Assembly: GCA_021521415.1 (NCBI GenBank)
Contig: JAIQDT010001109.1
Span: 496,001-560,000, forward strand
Source of the DNA: Bidens hawaiensis
Taxonomy: Eukaryota > Streptophyta > Magnoliopsida > Asterales > Asteraceae
Length of the DNA: 64,000 bases
Direction: 5' to 3'
Positions 46,101 through 55,412 of the stretch are shown in pieces (the first letter of the stretch is position 1; every line of letters starts with the position of its first letter). The translations under genes were made by a program, and so were the position numbers. The notes under the pieces are model-generated. The model worked only from the letters and a program-made list of their open reading frames with translations, was not told the DNA's origin and did not search any database.

Positions 46101-46468
46101 TTAGGAAAAGAGGAAAGTTGAGTCCAAGGTGCATTGGACCATTTAAGATTATAGATCATGTGGGTGAAATAGCTTATAAGCTGGATTTACCCGAAGAGTT
46201 AGAGGGAATTCATTCAACCTTCCATGTTTCTCACCTAAGGAAATGCCTAGCTGATGACACGTCCCATGTGCCATTAATGGATATTGAGGTTGATGAACAG
46301 TTGAACAATATTGAACAACCGATCGAGATAGTCGACCGCAAGGAGAAACAGCTTCGTCACAAGGTTATACCTTTAGTGAAAGTGATATGGAAGCATCGCA
46401 AGGGTTCAGATGCTACTTGGGAAGCTGAGGATGAGATGCGCAAGTTTTACCCGAATTTGTTTATGTAA
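43141..46468 (+). pseudogene. pol: pro-pol polyprotein of A-out with stops and one frameshift
   Basis: Protease: LFDSGAN near 43198. Stops at 43354 and 43429. The RT frame 43453-44424 carries [13 protein letters not shown] (Asp189) and FIDDILIYS (251-259), and ends at a stop at 44422; another stop is at 44572. RNase H 44635-45165 has D6 (CTDAS), E43, D68 and D111. A one-base insertion near 45155 changes frame. Integrase: HHCC segment 45205-45350, stop 45386, then 45428-46006 with catalytic D2, D63 and E99 (D,D35E). Stops at 46004 and 46031. The C-terminus 46061-46468 has the GPF/FHVSHL region and a chromodomain (IPLVKVIWKH, ATWEAEDEM). Several stops look like C-to-T or G-to-A changes, as in methylated DNA. 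Gag is absent. Confidence 0.93.
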
Positions 46469-46492
46469 TAGTTAGGTTTCGGGGACGAAACC

Positions 46493-46511
46493 TCTTTAAG
46501 GAGGGAAGACT
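46493..46511 (+). other. polypurine tract of A-out
   Basis: AAGGAGGGAAGACT after the GGGGACGAAACCTC block, directly before the LTR start TGTAACATCC. Confidence 0.85.
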
Positions 46512-47645
46512 TGTAACATCCTACTTTCGGTTATAATAATAAAATAAACTTCATCTATTTTATAGTGGGTCGTTATCGGTTAAGATAAATAGAATACGAG
46601 TTGGGCTAGTGTTGGGTTAAATGATGGGTTATGGACTTGGGTTATAAAGAAAAAAGGAAAGACCATGGGCTTAAGACCATGATCCATAAATATATAAATC
46701 TTAATCACCATCTAATTCTCCATTCTACACATATTCCTTACACCACCAAAACACACACTTAAGCTTCTCTCTAGTTCTCCTTCTCTCTTTAGCCGAAACC
46801 ACCAAGAAACCCGAGTATCAACCCGAGGTATGTTAGTTTGATGTTGTTTGGACCCAAACCCGCTATATTTAGTTACAAAACAACGAGCCGACACCGTTAC
46901 ATCGTTAAAGTCACGAGATTCGGGTGGAATCGGATATAAACCGAACCTAAGATGAGCTTAGGGGTCACCCTAGCTCAGAGCCGGATCGAACGGGAAGAAA
47001 ACGATGAAAAACGGTGTAAAACGGTGAAAATACGTTTTTCCGGTGAGGTTTGCGGTTTTCCGACAATGGCGGCGCCAGAAAGACGGCGCCGGAAACGATG
47101 TGTACGAGGTTAAGGTGTCAGAGAATGTTCCTGACATTCTCTGACCTAACCCTAATTCGTTAGCGGAAAAAATAGCGAATTAGCATCTAATTCGTTAAGG
47201 AAATAAGGACGAACTAGTATGTAATTCATTAAGGAAATAAGGACGAACTAGATCATTCGTTAAGGCCATTCGCTAAGGCCATTCGTTAAGAGAGGGACGA
47301 ATGAACCCCATTTGTTATAGGGTTCATTCGTTGACCAGATCAGTTCGTCAAAGGGGTCAATTCGTTATGCAGATCAGTTCGTTATATGGGTTGATTCGCT
47401 ACAGTCGTCAGTCGTTATAAGGGCTCATTCGTTAAGAATCCCCATTCAGACTGAATAACGAACTGGATGTTTGGATGAATGACAGAATAGTTCCTGACCT
47501 ATAAAAGAATGATTTAATTACAAAAAAGCCCTTGAACTTTTAAGTTAGCAAATTAAGTAATGATTTAAAATCCAAGCTGACCTAGCAGCTCGACCCCAGC
47601 CAGGGGCTCTGCCCCTTGGACCCTTCTAGGGGCTGCCGCCCCTAG

Positions 47646-47767
47646 TTTTCGGATGTGGTGACTGGTACGATTTTAGTAAACGCTATTTCCGCTTCAGTAT
47701 TATTTGATTCAGGTGCGAATAGAAGTTCCGTAGCTACACCGTTTAGTAAATTAGCTAAAATGAAATG
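47646..47767 (+). other. captured protease fragment inside LTR of A-out
   Basis: A 122-bp stretch encodes VLFDSGANRSSVATPF and SKLAKMK, the protease active-site region also found at 43141-43262. It replaces ACCCCCGCTACCAGGG-like LTR sequence between the second and third GC-rich hairpins; the fragment at 25110-25150 shows the unmodified arrangement. The left junction (CCCCTAG then CGGATGTGG) is nearly the same as the 5' LTR/protease junction at 43140. Confidence 0.9.
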
Positions 47768-48008
47768 GCGCTGCCCTCGGACCCCCGTTCGTTGATGGTA
47801 ATCCTTAAGACTAGAAAGACGATATAAGTAGTGATAGTTAATTGATACGTGTAATTGTTAATCAGTTAGTCGTGCACAGCTCAAGAAAGGAATTACCATA
47901 AACGGTGAACGTAACCGACTTCAGGTGAGTTTCTAGCCCCATTCCTTATTATGTTTTCGGGGCTGTGTGCATACTCGATGTGATTAGTTAAAACACTTAT
48001 CCTAAGTG

Positions 48009-48013
48009 ATAAG
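48009..48013. other. left target-site duplication of A-in (ATAAG)
   Basis: ATAAG at 48009-48013 recurs at 55408-55412, directly after the A-in terminus CCTTACA. The match is perfect. Confidence 0.95.
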
Positions 48014-48191
48014 TGTAACATCCCAAAATTTAAAAGTGACATTAATTATATTACTTACTAATAGAGGGAAAGTTTACTCGGGTTGTCAGGAAACAAATAA
48101 TAGAGTAGGAGTTGGTATGAGTCGGGCTAGTGTTGGATTAATGGAGACGGGTTAAATGAGAATGGGCCTTAGGCCCATGGGATTTCAGGGA

Positions 48192-48199
48192 TATAAATA
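48192..48199 (+). promoter_or_regulatory. TATA box of A-in 5' LTR
   Basis: TATAAATA in a GGGATATAAATATCCCC context, followed about 35-60 bases later by a CACACACACTCC-rich stretch that fits a plant transcription start region. The identical box is at 52698-52705 in the 3' LTR. Confidence 0.65.
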
Positions 48200-48529
48200 T
48201 CCCCTAAACCCAAAAATATCTTCATTTCCTAACTTTCTACACACACACTCCAAAAACACACACACCATCTACACCGCCGCCGGGCCGAGGAGAGGAACGG
48301 GCAGATTCGAGAGAGAGAGAAGGCGATTAGTTGTGTTAACAAGTTAAACGAGATCCAAACAAGCTCAAAAAGGTATTATTCTTGATCTTTGAAGTTTAAA
48401 GATCCAAGCTTTTTAGTGTATAAACGACCGAAAATGGTCGGGAAGCGTAGTGGGTGATATTGAACCATAGCAAGGGTGTTAAAATCGCTCAAAATGCTGG
48501 ACAGAAACCGAACAGCGGCTGATCTGGGC

Positions 48530-48825
48530 AACTTCGTCTGCAACTGGGCAACTTCGCCTTCAAAGCGATGAACTTCGCCTGCAAGCTAAGTTCACCTGAT
48601 GAACTTCGCCTGCAAACTAAGTTCGCCTGATGGCAACTTCGCTGTAAAGTTAAGTTCGCCTAACTGGTAACTTCGCCTGAGGCCAAGTTCGCCTGATGAC
48701 AACTTCGCCTGAAGCAAAGTTCGCCTGATGACAACTTCGCCTGAAGCTAAGTTCGCCTGATGACAACTTCGCCTGAAGCTAAGTTCGCCTGATGACAACT
48801 TCGCCTAAAGCCGAGTTCGATTAGG
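48530..48825. repeat. AAGTTCGCC / AACTTCGCC array (5' LTR of A-in)
   Basis: Alternating cores AACTTCGCCTGA and AAGTTCGCCTGA at 15-20 bp spacing. Because the cores are near inverted complements, the array can form many short hairpins. Repeated at 53036-53325. The minus-strand frame through it (SGEL repeats) is a by-product. Confidence 0.85.
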
Positions 48826-49109
48826 AAATAAATTAAAAGCGATAAGTAAAAGTAAGCTAATACTAGGCCACCAGATTAGATCAGGCGAGTATTGATACGT
48901 GTAACTTGTACTGTCAGCCGAGCTCAGTTAAAGAAGGGATTTACAAGCTATCAGAAGAAAGAAGCAGAGTTCAGGTGAGTTTCTAGCCCCATTCCTTGTT
49001 ATGTTTTCGGGGCTGTGTGCATACTCGATGTGTTGTTAAAACATTTATCCTAAGTGATAAGTGTATGTCATATGTGATATGTGTGATAGATATGAATGAT
49101 TATTTGTCG

Positions 49110-49141
49110 GTACGCGAACGATCTTCGGATATTGCGCGTAC
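49110..49141 (+). other. conserved UUCG hairpin in A-family LTR
   Basis: Stem GTACGCG/CGCGTAC encloses AACGATCTTCGGATATTG, within which ATC and GAT pair around a C(TTCG)G loop. A second copy at 49216-49243 has stem GCGTG/CACGT. Others: 25432-25463, 25538-25565, 53616-53647, 53722-53749, 55460-55490 (stem ATACATG/CATGTAT), and on the minus strand 40272-40299 and 3601-3631 (stem partly decayed). Loop conserved, stem covarying. Confidence 0.65.
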
Positions 49142-49560
49142 GGTCAGGTTAAAAATAAAGGTACGAATATTATATATCGTAGATGTATGAATATTTCAAA
49201 TGAATACTTGTCGGGGCGTGAACGATCTTCGGATATTGCACGTAACGACAAGGGGTATGGTTGTTAAATGAATGAGGTAAAGAATGCCTAGAGTGTTCTT
49301 ATGTTATAATGTAAGTATGTGTATTTAGGTACACGAATGGCATGTGAGTTCTACGTTCGACATAGTAAGTTAGGATGGCAAATCCCTCTATCTTCTGTCG
49401 GACATAGACTCGGCTGGTGATGGCGTAGTTAAGGACTGCGAGCCTTATACGTGAAGTAGATGATATATGTAAACGTAGATAAGGACTGCGAACCTTATAC
49501 GTAATGTAGATAGGTGTCAGCATAGGAAAGGACTGCGAACCTTATACGTGCGGATTTTGT

Positions 49561-49970
49561 AGCATAGGGGAGGACTGCGAACCTCGTACGTGCTATGAAT
49601 TAGGTTGCAACATAGGGAAGGACTGCGAACCTTGTACGTGTTGTGGATGTATTTCAGCATAGGAAAGGACTGTGAACCTTATACGTGCTGATTTTGTAGC
49701 ATAGGGGAGGACTGCGAACCTCGTACGTGCTATGAATTAGGTTGCAACATAGGGAAGGACTGCGAACCTTGTACGTGTTGTGGATGTATTTCAGCATAGG
49801 AAAGGACTGTGAACCTTATACGTGCTGATTTTGTAGCATAGGAGAGGACTGCGAACCTCGTACGTGCTATGAATTAGGTTGCAACATAGGGAAGGACTGC
49901 GAACCTTGTACGTGTTGTGGATGTACTATGGTATAGGGAAGGACCGCGATCCTTGTACGTACCATAAATG
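49561..49970 (+). repeat. 137-bp tandem array, 3 units (5' LTR of A-in)
   Basis: Units begin at 49561, 49698 and 49835, each composed of three GGACTGYGAACCTYRTACGTG-like subunits. The 3' LTR has six units. Confidence 0.92.
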
Positions 49971-50494
49971 GTGAACATAGGTAAGGACTGCGAACATTAT
50001 ACGTGTTCACGACCTTGAGTACAGGTATAGACGGTCAACTATGAACGTACTCTCGGTAGACTGAAGTTAGTGATTGTAGATATGTATGTATGTATGGTAG
50101 CAAGTATGTATGTAGAACAGAAGGGTAACTAGTGAAGTATGGATATGTATCTACGGATATGTATGTATGTGTATGTATTGTATGGCGTTCGATTAACTAG
50201 AACTCACACTCAGCGTAGCTGACTTTTAGTATGCACGCAGGTGAGCTGATTATAGAGTTAGCATGAGGATGACACACGGCATGGATTGAACGGCTGGCAT
50301 CTGAAGAAAGAAGTAAATATGTTTTAAATATAAAGTTTTGTGTTATGGTATCAAAGAAAAGATTTAATGTTTTGTAACAAATGATTGATGTTTTATATTC
50401 CGCGAAAAGTTTTAATAAACTCTGATTTGAAGAATTGTGTTTATGAGTAAATCCGACGCTAAATTAGGGCCACCGGGTTCGGGGCCTTACAAGT

Positions 50495-50506
50495 TGGTAT
50501 CAGAGC
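50495..50506 (+). other. primer-binding site of A-in
   Basis: TGGTATCAGAGC, four bases after the LTR end CCTTACA; complementary to the Met tRNA 3' end. Confidence 0.92.
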
Positions 50507-50859
50507 AAAGTTCGAGAGATTTAAGCATCCTACATGCTTAGACTCGAACAGAGAATGGGATTTAAGTAAGAAAGAAAAGAAGATGCCAGTCCAAGAATGC
50601 CATGTGTCGCTCAAGTAAGATCAGTAAAGGTAAAGTGTATGATTAAATGATATATGTTAAGGAGAAAGGAAAGATATGTGAACGACAGGGATAGGAATAA
50701 TTGATTGTTTGATTTGACTAACTGCTTAAGTAGAACCAGCACAAATAGAATCATAAAGGGAAGTGTATAGGACAAGGAAAGCAACGTGATCAGCTAGTCA
50801 CAGCTGGCCACAGTTATTACCTGTTAGCCTTGCTATCCTTGTACTAAATAGTTCCTTGA
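50507..50859 (+). other. leader of A-in
   Basis: Untranslated region between primer site and gag, with several short upstream ATGs. Homologous to the element C leaders at 32447-32815 and 61681-62043. A packaging signal would be expected here but I cannot identify one. Confidence 0.7.
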
Positions 50860-52083
50860 GTGATGATGTTTGTGTTGTCCCCTTTTAGAATACTGATGGC
50901 TGGAGCTGGAGAATTTGTGGGAACTGGGGGTCGCACTGGACGTCGTGGCAGGCCTCGTCTTGTCCGGCAACCATCGGTAGAAGAAGCTTCCCACACCGAA
51001 GATGAAGGAAGAGCCGCTGGAGGATACCAGAACAACAACGAAGAAGTTCAACTTAGCCCTGCAGTTCAAGCAGCCATTGTTCAAGCTGTAGTTGCTGCTG
51101 TGAAGAACCTGAATCCCGAAGGATCTGCTGGAAGCCATGAACGAACTGCTGAAGGGGCGGGTGGTGATGATAGGAAGGATGGGGAAGGAGAAAGAGGGGC
51201 CTCGAGTGAGGATAAGTCTGTGAAAGTCGATGACAGGAGAAGAGGCCAAGGTGGGTGCAACTATAAGTCCTTCAAAGGATGCGACACGCCAAAGCTGACT
51301 GGGTTGGGAGACGCAATCGCTACTCTCCAATGGATAGCCACTATGGACAAGGTTATCCGCATTAGCGAATGCCGTCCCGACCAAGCTGTGGGTTATGCTA
51401 CTCAGTCATTTGAGGAAGAAGCTATGTATTGGTGGGAAGGTGTGGAGCAGAGAAAGACTAGGGATGAGATCAAGGCGTTGAGATGGGACGATCTGAAGGA
51501 GTTGGTGATGAAAAAGTTCTGCGCAGATGCCGAGGTTGAAAGGACGGAGATGAAGTTCCTGAATTTAAAGGCCGGTATGATGACGCATCGTGAGTATACT
51601 ACTGAATTCAACCGACTATCTAGGTTGGTGCCTGATATGGTTGACACTGAGGTCAAAAGAATCAAATGTTATGTGAGGGGATTGCCACAAAAAGTCCGCA
51701 TGTTGGTCAGGGCAAATAAACCTGCTACTTTTGACTCTGTTGTTGAACTTGCAGAGGTGGTTTATGCTGACCTGGCTGAGGACGATGTGGTGGTGGGGGA
51801 AAAGAAGGAGAAGAAATGGGCTACCTCTGCTAAGCGGTCTGGCGAGATGGTGACAACAACTGATGAGAGGAAGGCCAAGGTTGGGAACAAGGATGCGTGT
51901 AAGACGTGTGGGCGAGTGCACCCGGGGGAATGCAGGATTGGGACAGACAGGTGCTATCGGTGCGGAAAGGGTGGGCATTACTCTCGAGACTGCCCTGATC
52001 GTCCAAAGTGCTACAAATGCGGAAAAGCTGACCACAGGGCTAGGGATTGCAAGGAATCAGGGGCGGGAGGTGCGGAAAGATAA
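50860..52083 (+). CDS. gag: Gag polyprotein of element A-in, intact
   Basis: 407 codons, no stop. The start could be the ATG at 50860 or, better supported by homology with the other gag copies, Met13 at 50896 (MAGAGEF). Residues 20-35 are a basic patch (RTGRRGRPR), 60-82 a helix-like AAIVQAVVAAV, 95-130 an acidic/basic linker. The capsid-like retrotransposon gag domain runs from about 155 to 300 (LQWIATMD, YWWEGVEQRKT, WDDLKELVMKKF, REYTTEFNRLS, YVRGLP). The nucleocapsid has three Cys/His clusters: C347-C358 (CX2CX3HX3C), C365-C378 and C384-C397 (both CX2CX4HX4C). It would form the particle and bind the RNA in the cytoplasm. No pro-pol frame follows; 435 bases of noncoding sequence lead to the polypurine tract. 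Confidence 0.95.
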   Translation: MMMFVLSPFRILMAGAGEFVGTGGRTGRRGRPRLVRQPSVEEASHTEDEGRAAGGYQNNNEEVQLSPAVQAAIVQAVVAAVKNLNPEGSAGSHERTAEGAGGDDRKDGEGERGASSEDKSVKVDDRRRGQGGCNYKSFKGCDTPKLTGLGDAIATLQWIATMDKVIRISECRPDQAVGYATQSFEEEAMYWWEGVEQRKTRDEIKALRWDDLKELVMKKFCADAEVERTEMKFLNLKAGMMTHREYTTEFNRLSRLVPDMVDTEVKRIKCYVRGLPQKVRMLVRANKPATFDSVVELAEVVYADLAEDDVVVGEKKEKKWATSAKRSGEMVTTTDERKAKVGNKDACKTCGRVHPGECRIGTDRCYRCGKGGHYSRDCPDRPKCYKCGKADHRARDCKESGAGGAER

Positions 52084-52518
52084 AGATTTGGGAAAACTGC
52101 AGAGAGGAACGCTTGATGAAGGAATAATAGTTCATGCAATGGTTTTATTGCTTTTGCTTAAGGACTTGTTGTGTGTTAAGGTTTAAAACTTATTGTTATC
52201 AGTGACGTGTAATATATTGAGTAGGTTATGAATGATTATTATGTTATGATGAAATGTTGTTTTAGACAACAGTGTTGAAAGTACTAATCGAAGCCCTTGG
52301 AGGTATGAGATGAGTTATGGTACATCGAGGGTCTCATGGACAAGCTACCTTAAATAGCTAAAACACATGACCACCATTCGATGACTGGAAAGTCGGAAGT
52401 AAGAAGGATAACTCAGAAAGCGAAGGCGATTCAATAAAGCGTGTAAATATAAGAAGTTTTCCTTTTATAGGGAATAAGTTAGGTTTCGGGGACGAAACCT
52501 CTTTAAGGAGGGAAGACT
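52084..52518 (+). other. noncoding tail and polypurine tract of A-in
   Basis: The region replaces pro-pol. I see no protease or RT motif in any frame, only a small overlapping frame (51863-52186) without known domain. At the end are GTTTCGGGGACGAAACCTC and AAGGAGGGAAGACT, identical to the pre-LTR block of A-out. Confidence 0.85.
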
Positions 52519-53480
52519 TGTAACATCCTGAAATTTAAAAGTGATATTAATTATATTACTTACTAATAGAGGGAAAGTTTACTCGGGTTGTCAGGAAACA
52601 AATAATAGAGTAGGAGTTGGTATGAGTCGGGCTAGTGTTGGATTAATGGAGACGGGTTTAAATGAGAATGGGCCTTAGGTCCATGGGATTTCAGGGATAT
52701 AAATATCCCCTAAACCCAAAAATATCTTCATTTCCTTACTTTCTACACACACACTCCAAAAACACACACACCATCTACACCGCCGCCGGGCCGAGGAGAG
52801 GAACGGGCATATCCGAGAGAGAGAGAGAGCGATTAGTTGTGTTAACAAGTTAAACGAGATCCAAACAAGCTCAAAAAGGTATGATTCTTGATCTTTGAAG
52901 TTTAAAGATCCAAGCTTTTTAGTGTATAAACGACCGAAAATGGTCGGGAAGCGTAGTGGGTGATATTGAAAAATAGCAAGGGTGTTAAAATCGCTCAAAA
53001 TGCTGGACAGAAACCGAACAGCGGCTGATCTGGGCAACTTCGCCTGCAACTGGGCAACTTCGCCTTCAAAGCGATGAACTTCGCCTGCAAGCTAAGTTCA
53101 CCAGATGAACTTCGCCTGCAAGCTAAGTTCGCCTGATGGCAACTTCGCTGTAAAGTTAAGTTCGCCTAACTGGTAACTTCGCCTGAGGCCAAGTTCGCCT
53201 GATGACAACTTCGCCTGAAGCAAAGTTCGCCTGATGACAACTTCGCCTGAAGCTAAGTTCGCCTGATGACAACTTCGCTTGAAGCTAAGTTCGCCTGATG
53301 ACAACTTCGCCTAAAGCCGAGTTCGATTAGGAAATAAATTAAAAGCGATAAGTAAAAGTAAGCTAATACTAGGCCACCAGATTAGATCAGGCGAGTATTG
53401 ATACGTGTAACTTGTACAGTCAGCCGAGCTCAGTTAAAGAAGGGATTTACAAGCTATCAGAAGAAAGAAGCAGAGTTCAG

Positions 53481-55156
53481 GTGAGTTTCTAGCCCCATTC
53501 CTTGTTATATTTTCGGGGCTGTGTGCATACTCGATGTGTTGTTAATACATTTATCCTAAGTGATAAGTGTATGTCATATGTGATATGTGTGATAGATAAG
53601 AATGATTGTTTGTCGGTACGCGAACGATCTTCGGATATTGCGCGTACGGTCAGGTTAAAAATAAAGGTACGAATATTATATATCGTAGATGTATGAATAT
53701 TTCAAATGAATACTTGTCGGGGCGTGAACGATCTTCGGATATTGCACGTAACGACAAGGGGTATGGTTGTTAAATGAATGAGGTAAAGAATGCCTAGAGT
53801 GTTCTTATATTATAATGTAAGTATGTGTATTTAGGTACACGAATGGCATGTGAGTTCTACGTTCGACATAGTAAGTTAGGATGGCAAATCCCTCTAGCTT
53901 CTGTCGGACATAGACTCGGCTGGTGATGGCGTAGTTAAGGACTGCGAGCCTTATATGTGAAGTAGATGATATATGTAAACGTAGATAAGGACTGCGAACC
54001 TTATACGTAATGTAGATAGGTGTCAGCATAGGAAAGGACTGTGAACCTTATACGTGCTGATTTTGTAGCATAGGGGAGGACTGCGAACCTCGTACGTGCT
54101 ATGAATTAGGTTGCAACATAGGGAAGGACTGCGAACCTTGTACGTGTTGTGGATGTATTTCAGCATAGGAAAGGACTGTGAACCTTATACGTGCTGATTT
54201 TGTAGCATAGGGGAGGACTGCGAACCTCGTACGTGCTATGAATTAGGTTGCAACATAGGGAAGGACTGCGAACCTTGTACGTGTTGTGGATGTATTTCAG
54301 CATAGGAAAGGACTGTGAACCTTAAAGTGCTGATTTTGTAGCATAGGGGAGGACTGCGAACCTCGTACGTGCAATGAATTAGGTTGCAACATAGGGAAGG
54401 ACTGCGAACCTTGTACGTGTTGTGGATGTATTTCAGCACAGGAAATGACTGTGAACCTTATACGTGCTGATTTTGTAGCATAGGGGAGGACTGCGAACCT
54501 CGTACGTGCTATGAATTAGGTTGCAACATAGGGAAGGACTGCGAACCTTGTACGTGTTGTGGATGTATTTCAGCATAGGAAAGGACTGTGAACCTTATAC
54601 GTGCTGATTTTGTAGCATAGGGGAGGACTGCGAACCTCGTACGTGCTATGAATTAGGTTGCAACATAGGGAAGGACTGCGAACCTTGTACGTGTTGTGGA
54701 TGTATTTCAGCATAGGAAAGGACTGTTAACCTTATACATGCTGATTTTGTAGCATAGGGGAGGACTGCGAACCTCGTACGTGCTATGAATTAGGTTGCAA
54801 CATAGGGAAGGACTGCGAAACTTGTACGTGTTGTGGATGTACTATGGTATAGGGAAGGACCGCGATCCTTGTACGTACCATAAATGGTGAACATAGGTAA
54901 GGACTGCGAACCTTGTACGTGTTCACGACCTTGAGTACAGGTATAGACGTTGAACTATGAACGTACTCTCGGTAGACTGAGGTTAGTGATTGTAGATATG
55001 TATGTATGTATGGTAGCAAGTATGTATGTAGAACAGAAGGGTAACTAGTGAAGTATGGATATGTATCTACGGATATGTATGTATGTGTATGTATTGTATG
55101 GCGTTCGATTAACTAGAACTCACACTCAGCGTAGCTGACTTTTAGTATGCACGCAG
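53481..55156 (+). other. intron-like interval in 3' LTR of A-in
   Basis: Same donor (CAG/GTGAGTTTCTAG), partner arm (CTAGAACTCAC at 55113-55123), branch-like GCTGAC and acceptor-like GCACGCAG/GT as in the 5' LTR. Length 1676 bp because of the longer array. Confidence 0.45.
54067..54890 (+). repeat. 137-bp tandem array, 6 units (3' LTR of A-in)
   Basis: Units begin at 54067, 54204, 54340, 54477, 54614 and 54751; the third step is 136 because of a one-base loss. Point variants (for example GGAAATGACTG, CTTAAAGTG, GACTGTTAACC) mark individual units. Confidence 0.93.
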
Positions 55157-55412
55157 GTGAGCTGATTATAGAGTTAGCATGAGGATGACACACGGCATGG
55201 ATTGAACGGCTGGCATCTGAAGAAAGAAGTAAATATGTTTTAAATATAAAGTTTTGTGTTATGGTATCAAAGAAAAGATTTAATGTTTTGTAACAAACGA
55301 TTGATGTTTTATATTCCGCGAAAAGTTTTAATAAACTCTGATTTGAAGAATTGTGTTTATGAGTAAATCTGACGCTAAATTAGGGCCACCGGGTTCGGGA
55401 CCTTACAATAAG

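Larger units (their letters stand above)
46512..48013 (+). repeat. 3' LTR of A-out, first part
   Basis: It starts TGTAACATCC and matches the 5' LTR to 47645, then contains the captured protease fragment (47646-47767), then resumes with the third GC-rich hairpin (GCGCTGCCCTCGGACCCCC), the donor-like CAG/GTGAGTTTC (intron start 47925) and a conserved GGGGCTGTGTGCATAC block. It is interrupted at 48013 by A-in and continues at 55413. Confidence 0.9.
48975..50240 (+). other. intron-like interval in 5' LTR of A-in
   Basis: TTCAG/GTGAGTTTCTAGCCCC opens it. CTAGAACTCAC (50197-50207), GCTGAC (branch A 50222) and GCACGCAG/GT close it, with AG 18 nt after the branch A. The donor arm GTGAGTTTCTAG pairs with CTAGAACTCAC with one bulged base. 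Length 1266 bp, containing the UUCG hairpins and the 137-bp array. If spliced, the leader from the TATA box to gag would be shortened by more than half. Splicing is inferred from the sequence only. Confidence 0.5.
48014..50491 (+). repeat. 5' LTR of A-in
   Basis: TGTAACATCC to GGGGCCTTACA, 2478 bp. In order: TATA box (48192-48199), CA-rich leader, AAGTTCGCC array (48530-48825), donor-like site (48975), two UUCG hairpins (49110-49141, 49216-49243), GGACTGCGAACCTTATACGT repeats and the 137-bp array (49561-49970), TATGTATG run, acceptor-like site (50240). It lacks the GC-rich triple hairpin of its relatives. Confidence 0.95.
48014..55407 (+). mobile_element. element A-in: gag-only LTR retrotransposon (TR-GAG type)
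   Basis: Complete element with LTRs 48014-50491 and 52519-55407, ATAAG target duplications, a primer site, a polypurine tract and an internal region of only 2027 bp that codes for Gag and nothing else. There is no protease, RT, RNase H or integrase. Gag is intact, and the two LTRs differ by a few substitutions and by three units of a 137-bp array, so insertion looks recent compared with the rest of the window. It is inserted in the 3' LTR of a related element, A-out. It would need pol supplied in trans. Confidence 0.95.
52519..55407 (+). repeat. 3' LTR of A-in
   Basis: 2889 bp, same layout as 48014-50491: TATA box 52698-52705, AAGTTCGCC array 53036-53325, donor-like site 53481, UUCG hairpins 53616-53647 and 53722-53749, 137-bp array 54067-54890 and acceptor-like site ending 55156. 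The excess of about 411 bp over the 5' LTR equals three array units. Confidence 0.95.

Noticed and set aside
48592..48798. 68-codon minus-strand frame with SGEL repeats, and its twin at 53098-53304
   Set aside because: By-product of the AAGTTCGCC array in the A-in LTRs.
50833..51384. 183-codon minus-strand frame opposite gag
   Set aside because: Antisense shadow of the intact gag; no motif of its own.
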